Assembly (NCBI RefSeq): GCF_001618005.1
Contig: NZ_LQXA01000034.1
Location: forward strand, 1 to 64,000
Origin: Clavibacter tessellarius
GTDB lineage: Bacteria; Actinomycetota; Actinomycetes; Actinomycetales; Microbacteriaceae
Length of the DNA stretch: 64,000 nucleotides
Direction of reading: 5' to 3'
Both the position numbers and the translations under genes were made by a program. Positions 45,885 to 54,702 of the stretch are shown here, piece by piece; position 1 is the first letter of the stretch, and each line of letters opens with the position of its first letter. Below the pieces are notes generated by a model. It saw nothing but the letters and a program-made list of their open reading frames with translations, was not told where the DNA came from and searched no databases.

Positions 45885-46631
45885 TCAGCCCTCGCGCATC
45901 CGCTCGACGGCCTCCTTGGACGGGCCGTCGAACTCGACCCTGCCCGACCGGATGAGGATGCCGCGCTCGCACAGGTCCGAGACCATGTCGAGGTCGTGGC
46001 TCACGACCACGAGCGTCTTGCCCTGGTCGTGCAGCTCGCGGATCTTCGCGAGGCACTTGCGCTGGAACGGCTCGTCGCCGACGGAGAGGATCTCGTCCAC
46101 CAGGAGGATGTCGACCTCGGTGTGGATGGCGACCGAGAAGGCCAGGCGCAGGAACATGCCCGAGGAGTAGTGCTTGACCTCGGTGTCGATGAACTTCTCG
46201 ATCTCGCTGAACTCCACGATCTGGTCGAAGCGCGCGTCGATCTCGTGCTGCTCCATGCCGAGGATCGCGGCGTTGAGGTAGATGTTCTCGCGGCCGGAGA
46301 GGTCGGGGTGGAAGCCCGCGCCCACCTCGATGAGGCCGGCGATGCGGCCGCGGGCGAGCACCTCGCCGCTGTCGGGCTGGTACACGCCGGAGATGAGCTT
46401 CAGGAGCGTGGACTTGCCGGATCCGTTGAAGCCCATGAGCGCCACGGACTCGCCGGGCCGCACGGAGAAGCTGACGTCGTCCAGCGCGTCGAAGGTGGAG
46501 GCGAGGGGCTTGCGGCGGACGGCCGCGATGACGGTCTCCTTGATGGAGTGGGTGTGGCGGAGGAGGAACGACTTCCGCACGTGCTCGACGATGATGCGCG
46601 GGAGCGCGTCCGACTCAGAGGTCCTGGGCAA
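45885..46631 (-). CDS. wzt: Polysaccharide ABC exporter ATPase (Wzt/TagH-like)
   Basis: ATPase of the glycan exporter, 248 residues, lacking the C-terminal carbohydrate-binding domain of some Wzt proteins. Walker [10 protein letters not shown] is at residues 67-75, the Q-loop region at [19 protein letters not shown], the signature is [15 protein letters not shown] and Walker B is [15 protein letters not shown]. The start appears to be TTG at 46631: GGAGG lies six bases upstream and no ATG or GTG is available before the fold. That places the start 17 bases inside the permease gene, so the pair is translationally coupled. Confidence 0.92.
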   Translation of the reverse strand: MPRTSESDALPRIIVEHVRKSFLLRHTHSIKETVIAAVRRKPLASTFDALDDVSFSVRPGESVALMGFNGSGKSTLLKLISGVYQPDSGEVLARGRIAGLIEVGAGFHPDLSGRENIYLNAAILGMEQHEIDARFDQIVEFSEIEKFIDTEVKHYSSGMFLRLAFSVAIHTEVDILLVDEILSVGDEPFQRKCLAKIRELHDQGKTLVVVSHDLDMVSDLCERGILIRSGRVEFDGPSKEAVERMREG

Positions 46632-47475
46632 AGCGCCCCTCCAGCTTCTTGAAGACGAGCTGCCCGAGCAGGAGGCTCAGGAGCGAGACGCCGAGGGCGA
46701 TGAACCCGTACATCCAGAGGTTCGGCGGCAGCTCGCCCGTGCCGCCCGTGGTCGGGTACCAGAAGGCCGCGTGGAAGAGCTCGACCGCGGCGGTGACGGG
46801 GTTCAGCTGGTAGATGACGAGCATCCAGTCCGGCAGCACCTTCGCGACCTGCGCGTACGGGTAGAGCACGGGGGAGGCCCACACGACGACCATCACGATG
46901 AGCTCGACGAAGTTCTGCGAGTCGCGGAACGACACGTTGGCGGCGCCGAACAGCATGCCGAGGCCGATGGCGAGCGTGCCGATGATGGCGATCGCGAGGA
47001 GGATGCCGAGCACCTGCACGGGCGTCGGCGCCCAGCCCACGAAGAGGCACACGACGAGGAGGATGACGAGCTGCGGCAGGAAGTTGACCAGCGCCACGAA
47101 GGTGCTGGACACCGGGAAGAGCTCGCGCGGCAGGTAGATCTTCTTGATCAGCGCGCCGTTGTCCACGAGCGACTTCGTGGAGTTGGAGAACGCCTCCGTG
47201 TAGAAGTTGATGAGGATGATGCCCGAGAACAGGTAGACGGGGTAGTTCACCTGGTTGCGGTTGAGCTGCAGGAAGATCCCCATCGCCACGAAGAACACCG
47301 CGAACTGCGCGGCCGGCTTCACGTACGACCAGAGCCAGCCGAGCACCGAGCCGCGGTAGCGGACCTGCACCTCCTTGCGCACGAGCAGGGAGAGGAGGTA
47401 CCGCCTCCGGTACACGTCGAGGAGCCCCGCGCCCGTCCCGGGCCTCGAGAACTCCCGGGACTGGGAACTCGTCAT
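46615..47475 (-). CDS. wzm: Polysaccharide ABC exporter permease (Wzm/TagG-like)
   Basis: Membrane subunit of the glycan exporter, 286 residues with six hydrophobic segments, ABC-2 type. [20 protein letters not shown] is the amphipathic N-terminal signature. [20 protein letters not shown] and the C-terminal [19 protein letters not shown] are also typical of TagG/RfbA permeases. It overlaps the ATPase gene by 17 bases. A TACACT -10 candidate (47570-47575, minus strand) overlapping the end of rmlD would start a leader of about 90 bases. It would export the polyprenol-linked polymer made by the surrounding transferases. Confidence 0.92.
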   Translation of the reverse strand: MTSSQSREFSRPGTGAGLLDVYRRRYLLSLLVRKEVQVRYRGSVLGWLWSYVKPAAQFAVFFVAMGIFLQLNRNQVNYPVYLFSGIILINFYTEAFSNSTKSLVDNGALIKKIYLPRELFPVSSTFVALVNFLPQLVILLVVCLFVGWAPTPVQVLGILLAIAIIGTLAIGLGMLFGAANVSFRDSQNFVELIVMVVVWASPVLYPYAQVAKVLPDWMLVIYQLNPVTAAVELFHAAFWYPTTGGTGELPPNLWMYGFIALGVSLLSLLLGQLVFKKLEGRFAQDL

Positions 47476-47569
47476 GCTCGACACTTCGGTGGTGCCCTTC
47501 GGACTGCGTGGGGCTCGCACGGGGTGCGGAGCGGGTTCGGCTGCGGCGTCCGGGATCGGACCGGACACG

Positions 47570-47575
47570 AGTGTA
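47570..47575 (-). promoter_or_regulatory. Probable -10 box of wzm-wzt
   Basis: TACACT followed by CG on the minus strand, just past the rmlD coding end. The same TACACTCG sequence is found upstream of rmlB (49502-49509). Confidence 0.4.
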
Positions 47576-47579
47576 GCCG

Positions 47580-48434
47580 TCAGCCCGCTCGGAGCACGCC
47601 GTGGGCGGCGGCGTCGGACAGGGCCTCCCGCCAGTCGCGGAGCGGTGCGAGGCCGATGCGCGCCCACGCGTCGTGCCCGAGCACCGAGTACGCGGGGCGC
47701 GGGGCGGGGCGCACGAAGGACGCGCTGTCGGTGGGGAGCACGCGCGCGGGATCGAGGCCCGCCGCCGCGAACACGGCCTGCGCGAGCCCGTGCCAGGTCG
47801 TCTCGCCGGACGCGGTCCCGTGGAACACGCCGGACGGGACCCCCGCGTCGACGAGCTCGACGATGCGGGCCGCCAGGTCGACCGTCCAGGTGGGCTGGCC
47901 GCGCTGGTCGTCGACGACCGACACCGTGTCGTGCGATGCGGCGAGACGCAGCATCGTGGACGGGAAGGACGGACCGCCCGCGCCGTACAGCCACGCGGTG
48001 CGCACGACGCTCGCGCCCTCCGGGTGGCCGGCGAGCACGAGGCGCTCGCCCTCGGCCTTGGTGCGGCCGTAGGCGGAGACCGGCGCGTGCGGGGTGTCCT
48101 CCGGGTAGGGGGTGGTGGCGGATCCGTCGAAGACGTAGTCGGTGGAGACGTGGACGATGCGGGCGCCGGCCTCCGCGGCGGCGCGGGCGAGGATCCCGGC
48201 GCCGGTCGCGTTGATCGCCCGCGCGTCCTCCTCGTGCTCCTCGGCGGCGTCGACCGCGGTGTACGCGGCGAGGTTCACGACGACATCGTGCCCGGCGACG
48301 GCCGCCCGGACGGCCGCCTCGTCGGTGATGTCGAGGTCGGCGCGCGCGGGTGCCGTCACCTCGTGCGCGGCGAGCGCGGGCAGGAGGTCCTGCCCGAGCA
48401 TCCCGCGCCCGCCGGTGACGAGGACGCGGCTCAC
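47580..48434 (-). CDS. rmlD: dTDP-4-dehydrorhamnose reductase
   Basis: Last step of dTDP-L-rhamnose synthesis, reducing the 4-keto group; 284 residues, an SDR-fold enzyme. VLVTGGRGMLGQDLLPAL is the nucleotide-binding motif, NLAAYTAVDAAEEHEEDA is the RmlD signature, STDYVFDGSATTPYPED and YGRTKAEGERL (Tyr-x3-Lys) form the active site, and VRTAWLYGAGGPSF follows. The GTG start overlaps the rmlB stop codon by GTGA. There is no separate RmlC fused to it. Confidence 0.94.
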   Translation of the reverse strand: MSRVLVTGGRGMLGQDLLPALAAHEVTAPARADLDITDEAAVRAAVAGHDVVVNLAAYTAVDAAEEHEEDARAINATGAGILARAAAEAGARIVHVSTDYVFDGSATTPYPEDTPHAPVSAYGRTKAEGERLVLAGHPEGASVVRTAWLYGAGGPSFPSTMLRLAASHDTVSVVDDQRGQPTWTVDLAARIVELVDAGVPSGVFHGTASGETTWHGLAQAVFAAAGLDPARVLPTDSASFVRPAPRPAYSVLGHDAWARIGLAPLRDWREALSDAAAHGVLRAG

Positions 48435-49420
48435 GCGGGCAGCTCCGCGCGCTGCTTCAGCGGCTCCCACCAGGAGCGGTTGTCGCGGTACCACTGCACG
48501 ACGTCGGCGAGGCCCTGCTCGAACGGCACCTGCGGCGCGTAGCCGAGCTCGCGCTGGATCTTGGAGATGTCGACGGAGTAGCGCAGGTCGTGGCCCTTGC
48601 GGTCCTCGACGCGGTCGACGTACGACCAGTCGCGGCCGGTGGCGTCGAGCAGGAGCTGCGTGAGCTCGCGGTTGGTGAGCTCGGTGCCCCCGCCGATGTT
48701 GTAGATCTCGCCGGGCGCGCCCTGCACGAGCACGAGCGCGATGCCGCGGCAGTGGTCGTCCACGTGCAGCCAGTCGCGGATGTTGAGGCCCTCGCCGTAG
48801 AGCGGCACGTGCACGTCGTCGATGAGGTTCGTGACGAACAGCGGGATGACCTTCTCGGGGAAGTGGTACGGCCCGTAGTTGTTCGAGCAGCGCGTGATGG
48901 ACACGTTCAGCCCGTGCGTGCGGTGGTACGAGCGGGCGAGCAGGTCGCTGCCGGCCTTCGACGCCGAGTAGGGGGAGTTGGGCTCGAGCGGACGCTCCTC
49001 GTCCCACGAGCCCTCCGCGATGGATCCGTACACCTCGTCGGTGGAGACGTGCACGAAGCGCGTGAGGTCGTGCCGGAGCGCGGCGTCGAGGAGCTTCTGC
49101 GTGCCGAGGACGTTGGTCTCCACGAAGATGCTCGCGTCGCGCACCGAGCGGTCGACGTGGCTCTCGGCGGCGAAGTGCACGACCGCGTCGACCTGCGGGA
49201 TCCACTCGTCGAGCACCGCGTCGTCGCGGATGTCTCCGTGCACGAACGTGTAGCGCGGCGAGTCGCTGACGGGGGCCAGGTTCTCGAGGTTGCCGGAGTA
49301 GGTGAGGGCGTCGAGCACGACGACGTCGGCTCCCTCCAGCCCGGCGTAGTCGTCGGAGAGCGCGTGGCGCACGAAGTTGGAGCCGATGAATCCGGCGCCG
49401 CCGGTCACGAGGATCCTCAT
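48431..49420 (-). CDS. rmlB: dTDP-glucose 4,6-dehydratase
   Basis: Second step of dTDP-rhamnose synthesis; 329 residues. MRILVTGGAGFIGSNFVRHA binds NAD, HFAAESHVDRSV and VSTDEVYGSI carry the catalytic Asp-Glu, and YSASKAGSDLLARSY has the Tyr-x3-Lys pair. SNNYGPYHFPEKVIPLFV and GEGLNIRDWLHVDDHCR are also diagnostic. The ATG at 49420 is preceded by GAAGGA about ten bases upstream. A TACACT -10 box (49504-49509, minus strand) gives a leader of about 75 bases. First gene of the rmlBD unit. Confidence 0.95.
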   Translation of the reverse strand: MRILVTGGAGFIGSNFVRHALSDDYAGLEGADVVVLDALTYSGNLENLAPVSDSPRYTFVHGDIRDDAVLDEWIPQVDAVVHFAAESHVDRSVRDASIFVETNVLGTQKLLDAALRHDLTRFVHVSTDEVYGSIAEGSWDEERPLEPNSPYSASKAGSDLLARSYHRTHGLNVSITRCSNNYGPYHFPEKVIPLFVTNLIDDVHVPLYGEGLNIRDWLHVDDHCRGIALVLVQGAPGEIYNIGGGTELTNRELTQLLLDATGRDWSYVDRVEDRKGHDLRYSVDISKIQRELGYAPQVPFEQGLADVVQWYRDNRSWWEPLKQRAELPA

Positions 49421-49503
49421 GGGGGATACGTCCTTCGGTAGAGGCGCCGGGCGGGCATCCGGCGTCGGGGAGCGGCCGCGGAGATCGAGGGCGGACCGCC
49501 CCG

Positions 49504-49509
49504 AGTGTA
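49504..49509 (-). promoter_or_regulatory. Probable -10 box of rmlBD
   Basis: TACACT on the minus strand in the 179-base divergent interval between rmlB and the gtrA-like gene. The rest of the interval holds no other recognised element. Confidence 0.4.
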
Positions 49510-49599
49510 CCCGCGGGTGCTCTCGGGGCCACGTCCCCGTGCGGGGGAGGCGGCGGGTCGTGCGGCCGATGCTCGGCGGGCGGGCGGGAGGATGCGTGC

Positions 49600-50052
49600 A
49601 TGGCCGCCTCCCGCATCCGCGCGCTCCTCCGCGACGAGCGCGTCGCGTTCCTCCTCGTCGGCGGCTTCAACACCGCGTTCGCCTTCCTCCTGTTCGCGGG
49701 GCTCGCGGCGACCGCCGGCCGTGCCCTCGACGACGCCGGCCACCCCGTCCTCGGATCCCTCGTGCCGCTCGGCGGCAGCTACGCCGTGGCCGTTCTCGTG
49801 GCCTTCGTGCTGTACCGGCACCTGGTGTTCCGCGTGCGCGGACACGTGCTGCGGGACCTCGCGCGCTTCGTCTCCGTGTACGCGGTGTCCATCACGCTGA
49901 ACGCGGTGTCGCTGCCGCTGCTCGTTGCGGCCGGCGTGCCGCGCCTGGTCGCGCAGGCGCTCATCGTGGTGGCGATCACGCTCATCAGCTACGCCGGGCA
50001 CCGCTGGTTCTCCTTCCGCCGTCCGCGGGGCGAGGGCGGCCCCGGCCGCTGA
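49600..50052 (+). CDS. GtrA-family membrane protein
   Basis: A 150-residue protein with four transmembrane helices, of the GtrA/DPMS family, thought to help translocate polyprenol-phosphate-linked sugars across the membrane. FLLVGGFNTAFAFLLFAGL is the first-helix signature, VAFVLYRHLVFRVRG follows the second helix and SYAGHRWFSFRR closes the last one. It lies among rhamnose genes, and the window has two GtrB/DPM-like transferases (52.6 and 57.9 kb) as possible partners. ATG at 49600 has GGGAGG eight bases upstream. Confidence 0.88.
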   Translation: MAASRIRALLRDERVAFLLVGGFNTAFAFLLFAGLAATAGRALDDAGHPVLGSLVPLGGSYAVAVLVAFVLYRHLVFRVRGHVLRDLARFVSVYAVSITLNAVSLPLLVAAGVPRLVAQALIVVAITLISYAGHRWFSFRRPRGEGGPGR

Positions 50053-50064
50053 CCGCCCCGTTGC

Positions 50065-50070
50065 TAGACT
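50065..50070 (+). promoter_or_regulatory. Leaderless-type -10 box of rmlC
   Basis: TAGACT ends seven bases before the GTG of rmlC. The intervening CGGAGGC contains a GGAGG that is too close to the GTG to act as a normal RBS. Confidence 0.5.
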
Positions 50071-50077
50071 CGGAGGC

Positions 50078-50683
50078 GTGCAGATCCGAGAGCTCGCCGT
50101 GCCCGACGGCTACGAGATCACCCCCGTCCAGCGCACCGACGACCGGGGTGTGTTCCTCGAGTGGTACCGGTTCGACGAGCTCGAGCGGGCGGTCGGCCAC
50201 CCCCTCGATCTCCGCCAGGCCAACATGAGCGTCTCCAAGCGGGGCGTCGTGCGCGGCATCCATTTCGCCGACGTGCCCCGCGGGCAGGCCAAGTACGTGA
50301 AGGCCGTCGCGGGCGCCGTGCTCGACTTCATCGTGGACATCCGCGTCGGATCCCCGACGTTCGGGCAGTGGGACAGCGTCCGGCTCGACACGGAGACCCA
50401 CAAGGCCGTCTACCTCTCCGAGGGCCTCGGGCACTGCTTCGTCGCCCTCACCGACGACGCCGCCGTCACCTACCTCGTGAGCGACGTCTACACCCCCTCG
50501 GCCGAGCACGGGATCGACCCGCTCGACCCCGAGATCGGCCTCGTCTTCCCCGAGGAGGCCGGCGAGCCGCTGCTCTCCCCGAAGGACACCGACGCCCCCA
50601 CGCTCGCCGAGGCGGCGTCCGCCGGACTCCTCCCCACCTGGTCGGACATGCGCGCCTTCCACGACTCGCAGAAGGTGAGCTGA
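50078..50683 (+). CDS. rmlC: dTDP-4-dehydrorhamnose 3,5-epimerase
   Basis: Third step of dTDP-L-rhamnose synthesis; 201 residues, a cupin-fold epimerase. QANMSVSKRGVVRGIHFADV contains the arginine and catalytic histidine, and KYVKAVAGAVLDFIVDIRVG with SPTFGQW is the conserved barrel core. SEGLGHCFVALTDDAAVTYL and GIDPLDPEIGL close the active site. The GTG at 50078 is supported by the -10 box seven bases upstream. rmlA follows after three bases, so rmlCA form a unit on the strand opposite rmlBD. Confidence 0.93.
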   Translation: MQIRELAVPDGYEITPVQRTDDRGVFLEWYRFDELERAVGHPLDLRQANMSVSKRGVVRGIHFADVPRGQAKYVKAVAGAVLDFIVDIRVGSPTFGQWDSVRLDTETHKAVYLSEGLGHCFVALTDDAAVTYLVSDVYTPSAEHGIDPLDPEIGLVFPEEAGEPLLSPKDTDAPTLAEAASAGLLPTWSDMRAFHDSQKVS

Positions 50684-50686
50684 CCC

Positions 50687-51550
50687 ATGAAGGGCATCAT
50701 CCTCGCCGGCGGCTCCGGCAGCCGGCTCTGGCCGATCACGAAGGGCATCAGCAAGCAGCTGATGCCCATCTACGACAAGCCGATGATCTACTACCCCCTG
50801 TCGACGCTGATGATGGCCGACATCCGCGAGGTGCTCATCATCACGACGCCCGAGTACAACGACCAGTTCCGAGCCCTGCTCGGCGACGGATCGCACCTCG
50901 GCATGCGCATCGAGTACGCCGTGCAGCCCTCGCCGGACGGCCTCGCGCAGGCGTTCGTCATCGGCGAGGAGTTCATCGGCGACGACTCCGTGGCGCTCGT
51001 CCTCGGCGACAACATCTTCCACGGGGCCGGCCTCGGCACGAGCCTGCGGAAGAACACCGAGATCGACGGCGCGCTGATCTTCGCGTACCACGTGGCGGAT
51101 CCCACGGCGTACGGGGTCGTCGAGTTCGACGACGACTTCACGGCCCTCTCCATCGAGGAGAAGCCGACGGCCCCCAAGAGCGCGTACGCCGTGCCCGGCC
51201 TCTACTTCTTCGACAACGACGTGGTCGAGATCGCCAAGGGCATCCAGCCGAGCGAGCGCGGCGAGCTCGAGATCACGGCCGTCAACGACCACTACCTCCA
51301 GGCCGGCCGCCTCCGCGTGCAGGTGCTGGACCGCGGGACCGCCTGGCTCGACACCGGCACGTTCGAGAGCATGATGCAGGCCTCGGAGTACGTGAAGGTC
51401 ATCGAGGACCGCCAGGGCTTCAAGATCGGCTGCATCGAGGAGATCGCGTACCGCGCCGGCTGGATCGACCGGGACGCCCTCGAGGAGCTCGCGCGGCCGC
51501 TCATCAAGAGCGGGTACGGGCGCTACCTCGTCACCCTGCTCGAGGCGTAG
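50687..51550 (+). CDS. rmlA: Glucose-1-phosphate thymidylyltransferase
   Basis: First step of dTDP-L-rhamnose synthesis, making dTDP-glucose; 287 residues. [20 protein letters not shown] binds d[23 protein letters not shown] is the family signature and VLGDNIFHG carries the metal-binding aspartate. [28 protein letters not shown] and [14 protein letters not shown] follow in order. AAGGTGAG before the ATG is the likely RBS. Completes the four rml genes within 4 kb. Confidence 0.95.
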   Translation: MKGIILAGGSGSRLWPITKGISKQLMPIYDKPMIYYPLSTLMMADIREVLIITTPEYNDQFRALLGDGSHLGMRIEYAVQPSPDGLAQAFVIGEEFIGDDSVALVLGDNIFHGAGLGTSLRKNTEIDGALIFAYHVADPTAYGVVEFDDDFTALSIEEKPTAPKSAYAVPGLYFFDNDVVEIAKGIQPSERGELEITAVNDHYLQAGRLRVQVLDRGTAWLDTGTFESMMQASEYVKVIEDRQGFKIGCIEEIAYRAGWIDRDALEELARPLIKSGYGRYLVTLLEA

Positions 51551-51580
51551 CCGCACGCCGGCGGGGCGCGCCGTCCCGCG

Positions 51581-52558
51581 TCACCGCGGGGTGAGCTCGC
51601 CGGACTGCATGCCCGAGATGAGCGCCTGCGCCGTGATGTTGATCCCGGCGGGCAGCGGCATCGTGTCGCGCTCGTCGAGGTCCGGCCAGACCACGCTCTG
51701 GAGGCGCAGGTCCACGGCCTGGTAGCCCGCGAGAGGCGACAGCCCGAGCATCACGTGCGGGCGCGCCTTGCCGAGCGCCGTGAAGTGGCCGAGGAGCGCG
51801 CTGATGGTGACGGGCTGCCCGGACGCCATGATCTTCACGACGTGCGTGTCCGCGGGCAGCGACAGCAGGCGCGCGGTGGCGTCGCGGACGAGCCCCGCGC
51901 AGTCGTCGGCGTAGAGGTAATCGCGCACCGTCTCGAGCGGCACGTAGATGGACGCGGGCGTGGGGGAGAGGTTCGCGCGCGCGAGCTGCGTGATGAGCCC
52001 CTGCGGCTTGCCGACGGCCTGGCGCGGACCGTAGAGGTTCGCGATGCGGCCGACGAGCGTGCGGACCCCGGCACGCTCGCCGAACGCGCGCACGAGGCCC
52101 TCGGCCCGGAGCTTCGCCTCGCCGTAGGGCGCGAGCGGGCGCGGCTCGGAGGCCTCCGTGAAGGGCGGGCGCGCGGCGCCCGCGTAGACGCCGCCCGCGG
52201 ACGACGAGTAGAACAGTGCGCCGCCCGGGGCGGGCGCGGCCGAGGCGGCGACGGCGATCTCGTCGAGCACCGCGTGGAGCTGCGCGAGCTCGTGCTCCAG
52301 CTGCGCGCGCGTGCTGCCCGTGACGGCCGCGCCGGCGCACCACATCACGGCCCAGCGCCCGGCGGCGCGCCCCGCCTCGAGGAGCCGTCCGGCGCCGGCG
52401 CGCGCCGCGCGGCGCATCACGGCCTCGTCTGCGGTCGCCCAGGGGAGCGGATCCGCGGCGACGGGCGCCCAGCGGGGGTCCGCCGTCAGCGCGTCGACCA
52501 ACGACGCGCCGAGGAGGCCCCGCGCGCCGATGATCCAGACCGGGACGGGCGCGGTCAC
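51581..52558 (-). CDS. NAD-dependent epimerase/dehydratase (SDR family)
   Basis: A 325-residue extended SDR enzyme likely modifying a nucleotide sugar, substrate unknown. The cofactor loop is IGARGLLGASLVDAL, FYSSSAGGVYAG supplies the active-site serine and YGEAKLRAEGL the Tyr-x3-Lys pair. RIANLYGPRQAVGKPQGLI and YVPLETVRDYLYADDCAG match the sugar-epimerase subfamily. The GTG start overlaps the stop of the upstream GT2 gene by GTGA, and that gene in turn overlaps another GT2, so all three probably build one sugar unit. The C-terminal region LAGYQAVDLRLQSVVWPDL is like those of UDP-hexose epimerases. Confidence 0.82.
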   Translation of the reverse strand: MTAPVPVWIIGARGLLGASLVDALTADPRWAPVAADPLPWATADEAVMRRAARAGAGRLLEAGRAAGRWAVMWCAGAAVTGSTRAQLEHELAQLHAVLDEIAVAASAAPAPGGALFYSSSAGGVYAGAARPPFTEASEPRPLAPYGEAKLRAEGLVRAFGERAGVRTLVGRIANLYGPRQAVGKPQGLITQLARANLSPTPASIYVPLETVRDYLYADDCAGLVRDATARLLSLPADTHVVKIMASGQPVTISALLGHFTALGKARPHVMLGLSPLAGYQAVDLRLQSVVWPDLDERDTMPLPAGINITAQALISGMQSGELTPR

Positions 52559-53586
52559 ACGTGTCCGCGCGCCGGCCGGCCGTGCGGCCCGTCCAGCGGG
52601 TCGCGCACGATGAGGTACGCGGGACGGCCCTGCGCCATGCCCACGGCCACGCCGACGTACTCCGCGATGATCCCGAGCGAGAACAGGATGATGCCGCTCG
52701 ACGCGAGGATCGTGACGATCGTCGACGCCCAGCCCGCCGGGACCGAGTAGTCGGTGAGGCGGCTGACGACGATGACGATGACGAAGATCAGCGCCACCAC
52801 CAGGAACAGCGCCCCGAGCACGCTCACGGCGCGGAGGCCCCGGGTGCCGCTGGAGAGCACCATGCGCCAGAAGTGCGAGAACAGGCGGCGCGGCGAGTAG
52901 CCGGACTGGCGCTCGCCCTCGTCCCGCAGCGTGATGGGGCAGGTGGAGACGCGGTTCGCGACCCAGCCGAGCGCGATGTCGAGGTACACGCCCGAGCCCG
53001 CGTAGGCCGCGACGCTGCGGCCGACCGAGCCGAGCATCAGACGGTAGCTCTGGAACTGCTCCGCGTCCTGGTCGGACGACATGGCGTTGAGGACGACCTT
53101 CGCGCCGCGGGAGGCGACGTTGCGCAGGAGGCCGTGCGACGGCGTGTTCGTGGGCTTCGCGTAGACGACCGAGGCGAGCTCGCGCATGGCGACGTCGAGC
53201 ATGTCGGGGATGAAGCCCGGGTCGTGCTGCCCGTCCTCGTCGAGGGTGACGATCCAGTCGCCCCCGGAGGAGGCCATGCCCGCGAGGGTCGCGGCGTGCT
53301 GCCCGAAGTTGCGGCTCAGCCAGATGGGCCGCACGAAGGGGTGCAGGCGCTTGAGGTCGCGGATGACGCGGGGGGACCCGTCGCGCCCGTTGTCGAAGAC
53401 GAGCAGCACCTCGGTGACCGCGTAGCTGTGGCCCTCGCGGGTGATCTGCGGCACCGTGAACGGCTGGATCTCCGCGAGCAGCGCCTCGAGCGTCAGCTCG
53501 CCCTGGTACACGGGGATGACGACCGAGATGGAGTGGTCGGGCGGCAACGCGGCCCGGGCGGCATCCGCGGGCGGGGCGGCGCTCAC
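52555..53586 (-). CDS. GT2 polyprenol-phosphate glycosyltransferase (ArnC/DPM-like)
   Basis: A 343-residue transferase with a GT-A domain and two C-terminal membrane helices (about 245-270 and 283-310). ISVVIPVYQGELTLEALLAE starts the domain, SRNFGQHAATLAGMASSGGDWI and TLDEDGQHDPGFIPDML give the nucleotide-sugar and metal-binding motifs (D-x-D as DEDGQ), and QSYRLMLGSVG, with no basic deletion, follows. The C-terminal EYVGVAVGMAQGRPAYLI is typical of polyprenol-phosphate sugar transferases. It is coupled by GTGA to both neighbours. It would make a lipid-linked sugar for a GT-C enzyme. Confidence 0.87.
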   Translation of the reverse strand: MSAAPPADAARAALPPDHSISVVIPVYQGELTLEALLAEIQPFTVPQITREGHSYAVTEVLLVFDNGRDGSPRVIRDLKRLHPFVRPIWLSRNFGQHAATLAGMASSGGDWIVTLDEDGQHDPGFIPDMLDVAMRELASVVYAKPTNTPSHGLLRNVASRGAKVVLNAMSSDQDAEQFQSYRLMLGSVGRSVAAYAGSGVYLDIALGWVANRVSTCPITLRDEGERQSGYSPRRLFSHFWRMVLSSGTRGLRAVSVLGALFLVVALIFVIVIVVSRLTDYSVPAGWASTIVTILASSGIILFSLGIIAEYVGVAVGMAQGRPAYLIVRDPLDGPHGRPARGHV

Positions 53587-54437
53587 GCGGCGTCCCGGGC
53601 CGACCGCGACATGCGCCGGCCGAGGTAGACGTACACGAGGCGGCGGGACAGCGCCTTCGCGCGGGCCATCAGGTCGCCGAGCCGGACGTCGGCGCGGGAC
53701 ACGACGTGCGGGTGCTCCTCGAGCACCCAGTGGTGGAAGCCCGCGGCCGCGCTTGCCTGCTCGCCCGCGAGGCGCACGCTCCACTGGGAGTCGGAGATGC
53801 GGAAGCCGGCGAGGGCCTTCGGGCCCACCGACGCGAAGTCGCCGCGCAGCAGGACCTTGGCGTACGTGGTCTCGTCGATGAGATAGGGCCAGCGGGAGTC
53901 CCACCAGCCCACGGCCTCGAGGTCCGCCCGGCGCATGAGCACGCAGCCGGGCTCGCCGAAGATGTTGGTGCCCGAGCGGATCGTGCGCCGGACGGCCTGG
54001 GCGCCGGACATCGCGAGGCGCGCTCCGGCGACGCCGTGGTCGCGCACGATCGGCCGGCTGTCCGCGTCCACGATGTCGCGCGGGGAGGCCACGAGCACGA
54101 CCGACGGGGAGGCGTCGAGCTCCGCCACCTGGCGCTCGAGGATGGTGGGGTAGAGCAGGTCGTCGCCGCAGACGAGCTTGACGAGCTCGCCGCGCGCCTC
54201 CTGGCTCACGCGGTTCCAGTTGCGGAGGGCCCCGCCGCCCGCCTCGGTGCGCAGGAGGCGCACACGCGGGTCGTCGGCGTAGCGCTGCATCACGTCCCAG
54301 GTCCCGTCGGTGGAGGAGTGGTCCGCGATCACGACCTCGAAGTCGTCGTACGTCTGCGCCAGCACGGAGTCGACCGTCTCCTGGAGGTAGTCGGCGTTGT
54401 TGTAGGCGGGGATGACGATCGAGACGCGTGGGGCCAC
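53583..54437 (-). CDS. GT2-family glycosyltransferase
   Basis: A 284-residue soluble GT-A transferase. VSIVIPAYNNADYLQETVDS, VVIADHSSTDGTWDVMQRYA and ELVKLVCGDDLLYP (D-D metal motif) are clear, and GWWDSRWPYLIDETTYAKVL contains the catalytic-base region. I place the start at GTG 54437, which has AAGGAG seven bases upstream; longer open reading exists but lacks homology. The C-terminal RLVYVYLGRRM is basic and may bind the membrane. First gene of a three-gene coupled run ending with the SDR enzyme. Sugar unknown. Confidence 0.85.
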   Translation of the reverse strand: MAPRVSIVIPAYNNADYLQETVDSVLAQTYDDFEVVIADHSSTDGTWDVMQRYADDPRVRLLRTEAGGGALRNWNRVSQEARGELVKLVCGDDLLYPTILERQVAELDASPSVVLVASPRDIVDADSRPIVRDHGVAGARLAMSGAQAVRRTIRSGTNIFGEPGCVLMRRADLEAVGWWDSRWPYLIDETTYAKVLLRGDFASVGPKALAGFRISDSQWSVRLAGEQASAAAGFHHWVLEEHPHVVSRADVRLGDLMARAKALSRRLVYVYLGRRMSRSARDAA

Positions 54438-54633
54438 GGGGCTCTCCTTCGGCGATGCAGGAGGGGACGCGCTCGGGTCGCTGCCCACCGAGCACGTCGA
54501 CGTGCGACGGGGACCGTGGGCGACCGCGGAGCGCGTGCGGACGGGGGCCATCCTCTCACGGCGCCCGCGCGCGATCGGGGAGGCGGTCGCCCGCAGCGGG
54601 TCCGTCCTCACGAGCCGCCGGGGAGCCAGGCAT

Positions 54634-54639
54634 TAGGGT
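54634..54639 (+). promoter_or_regulatory. Probable -10 box of the large membrane protein gene
   Basis: TAGGGT in the 265-base interval between the GT2 run and the 732-residue membrane protein gene. The predicted leader is about 60 bases, with no recognisable Shine-Dalgarno before the ATG. On the minus strand, GAGGAT (54550-54555) is a weak candidate for the GT2 run. Nothing else is evident. Confidence 0.35.
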
Positions 54640-54702
54640 GAGTCGCGCCCTACCAGCCCCGCCGGTCCCGGGCCGCACACGACGAACGGACACCTCCTCA
54701 AC

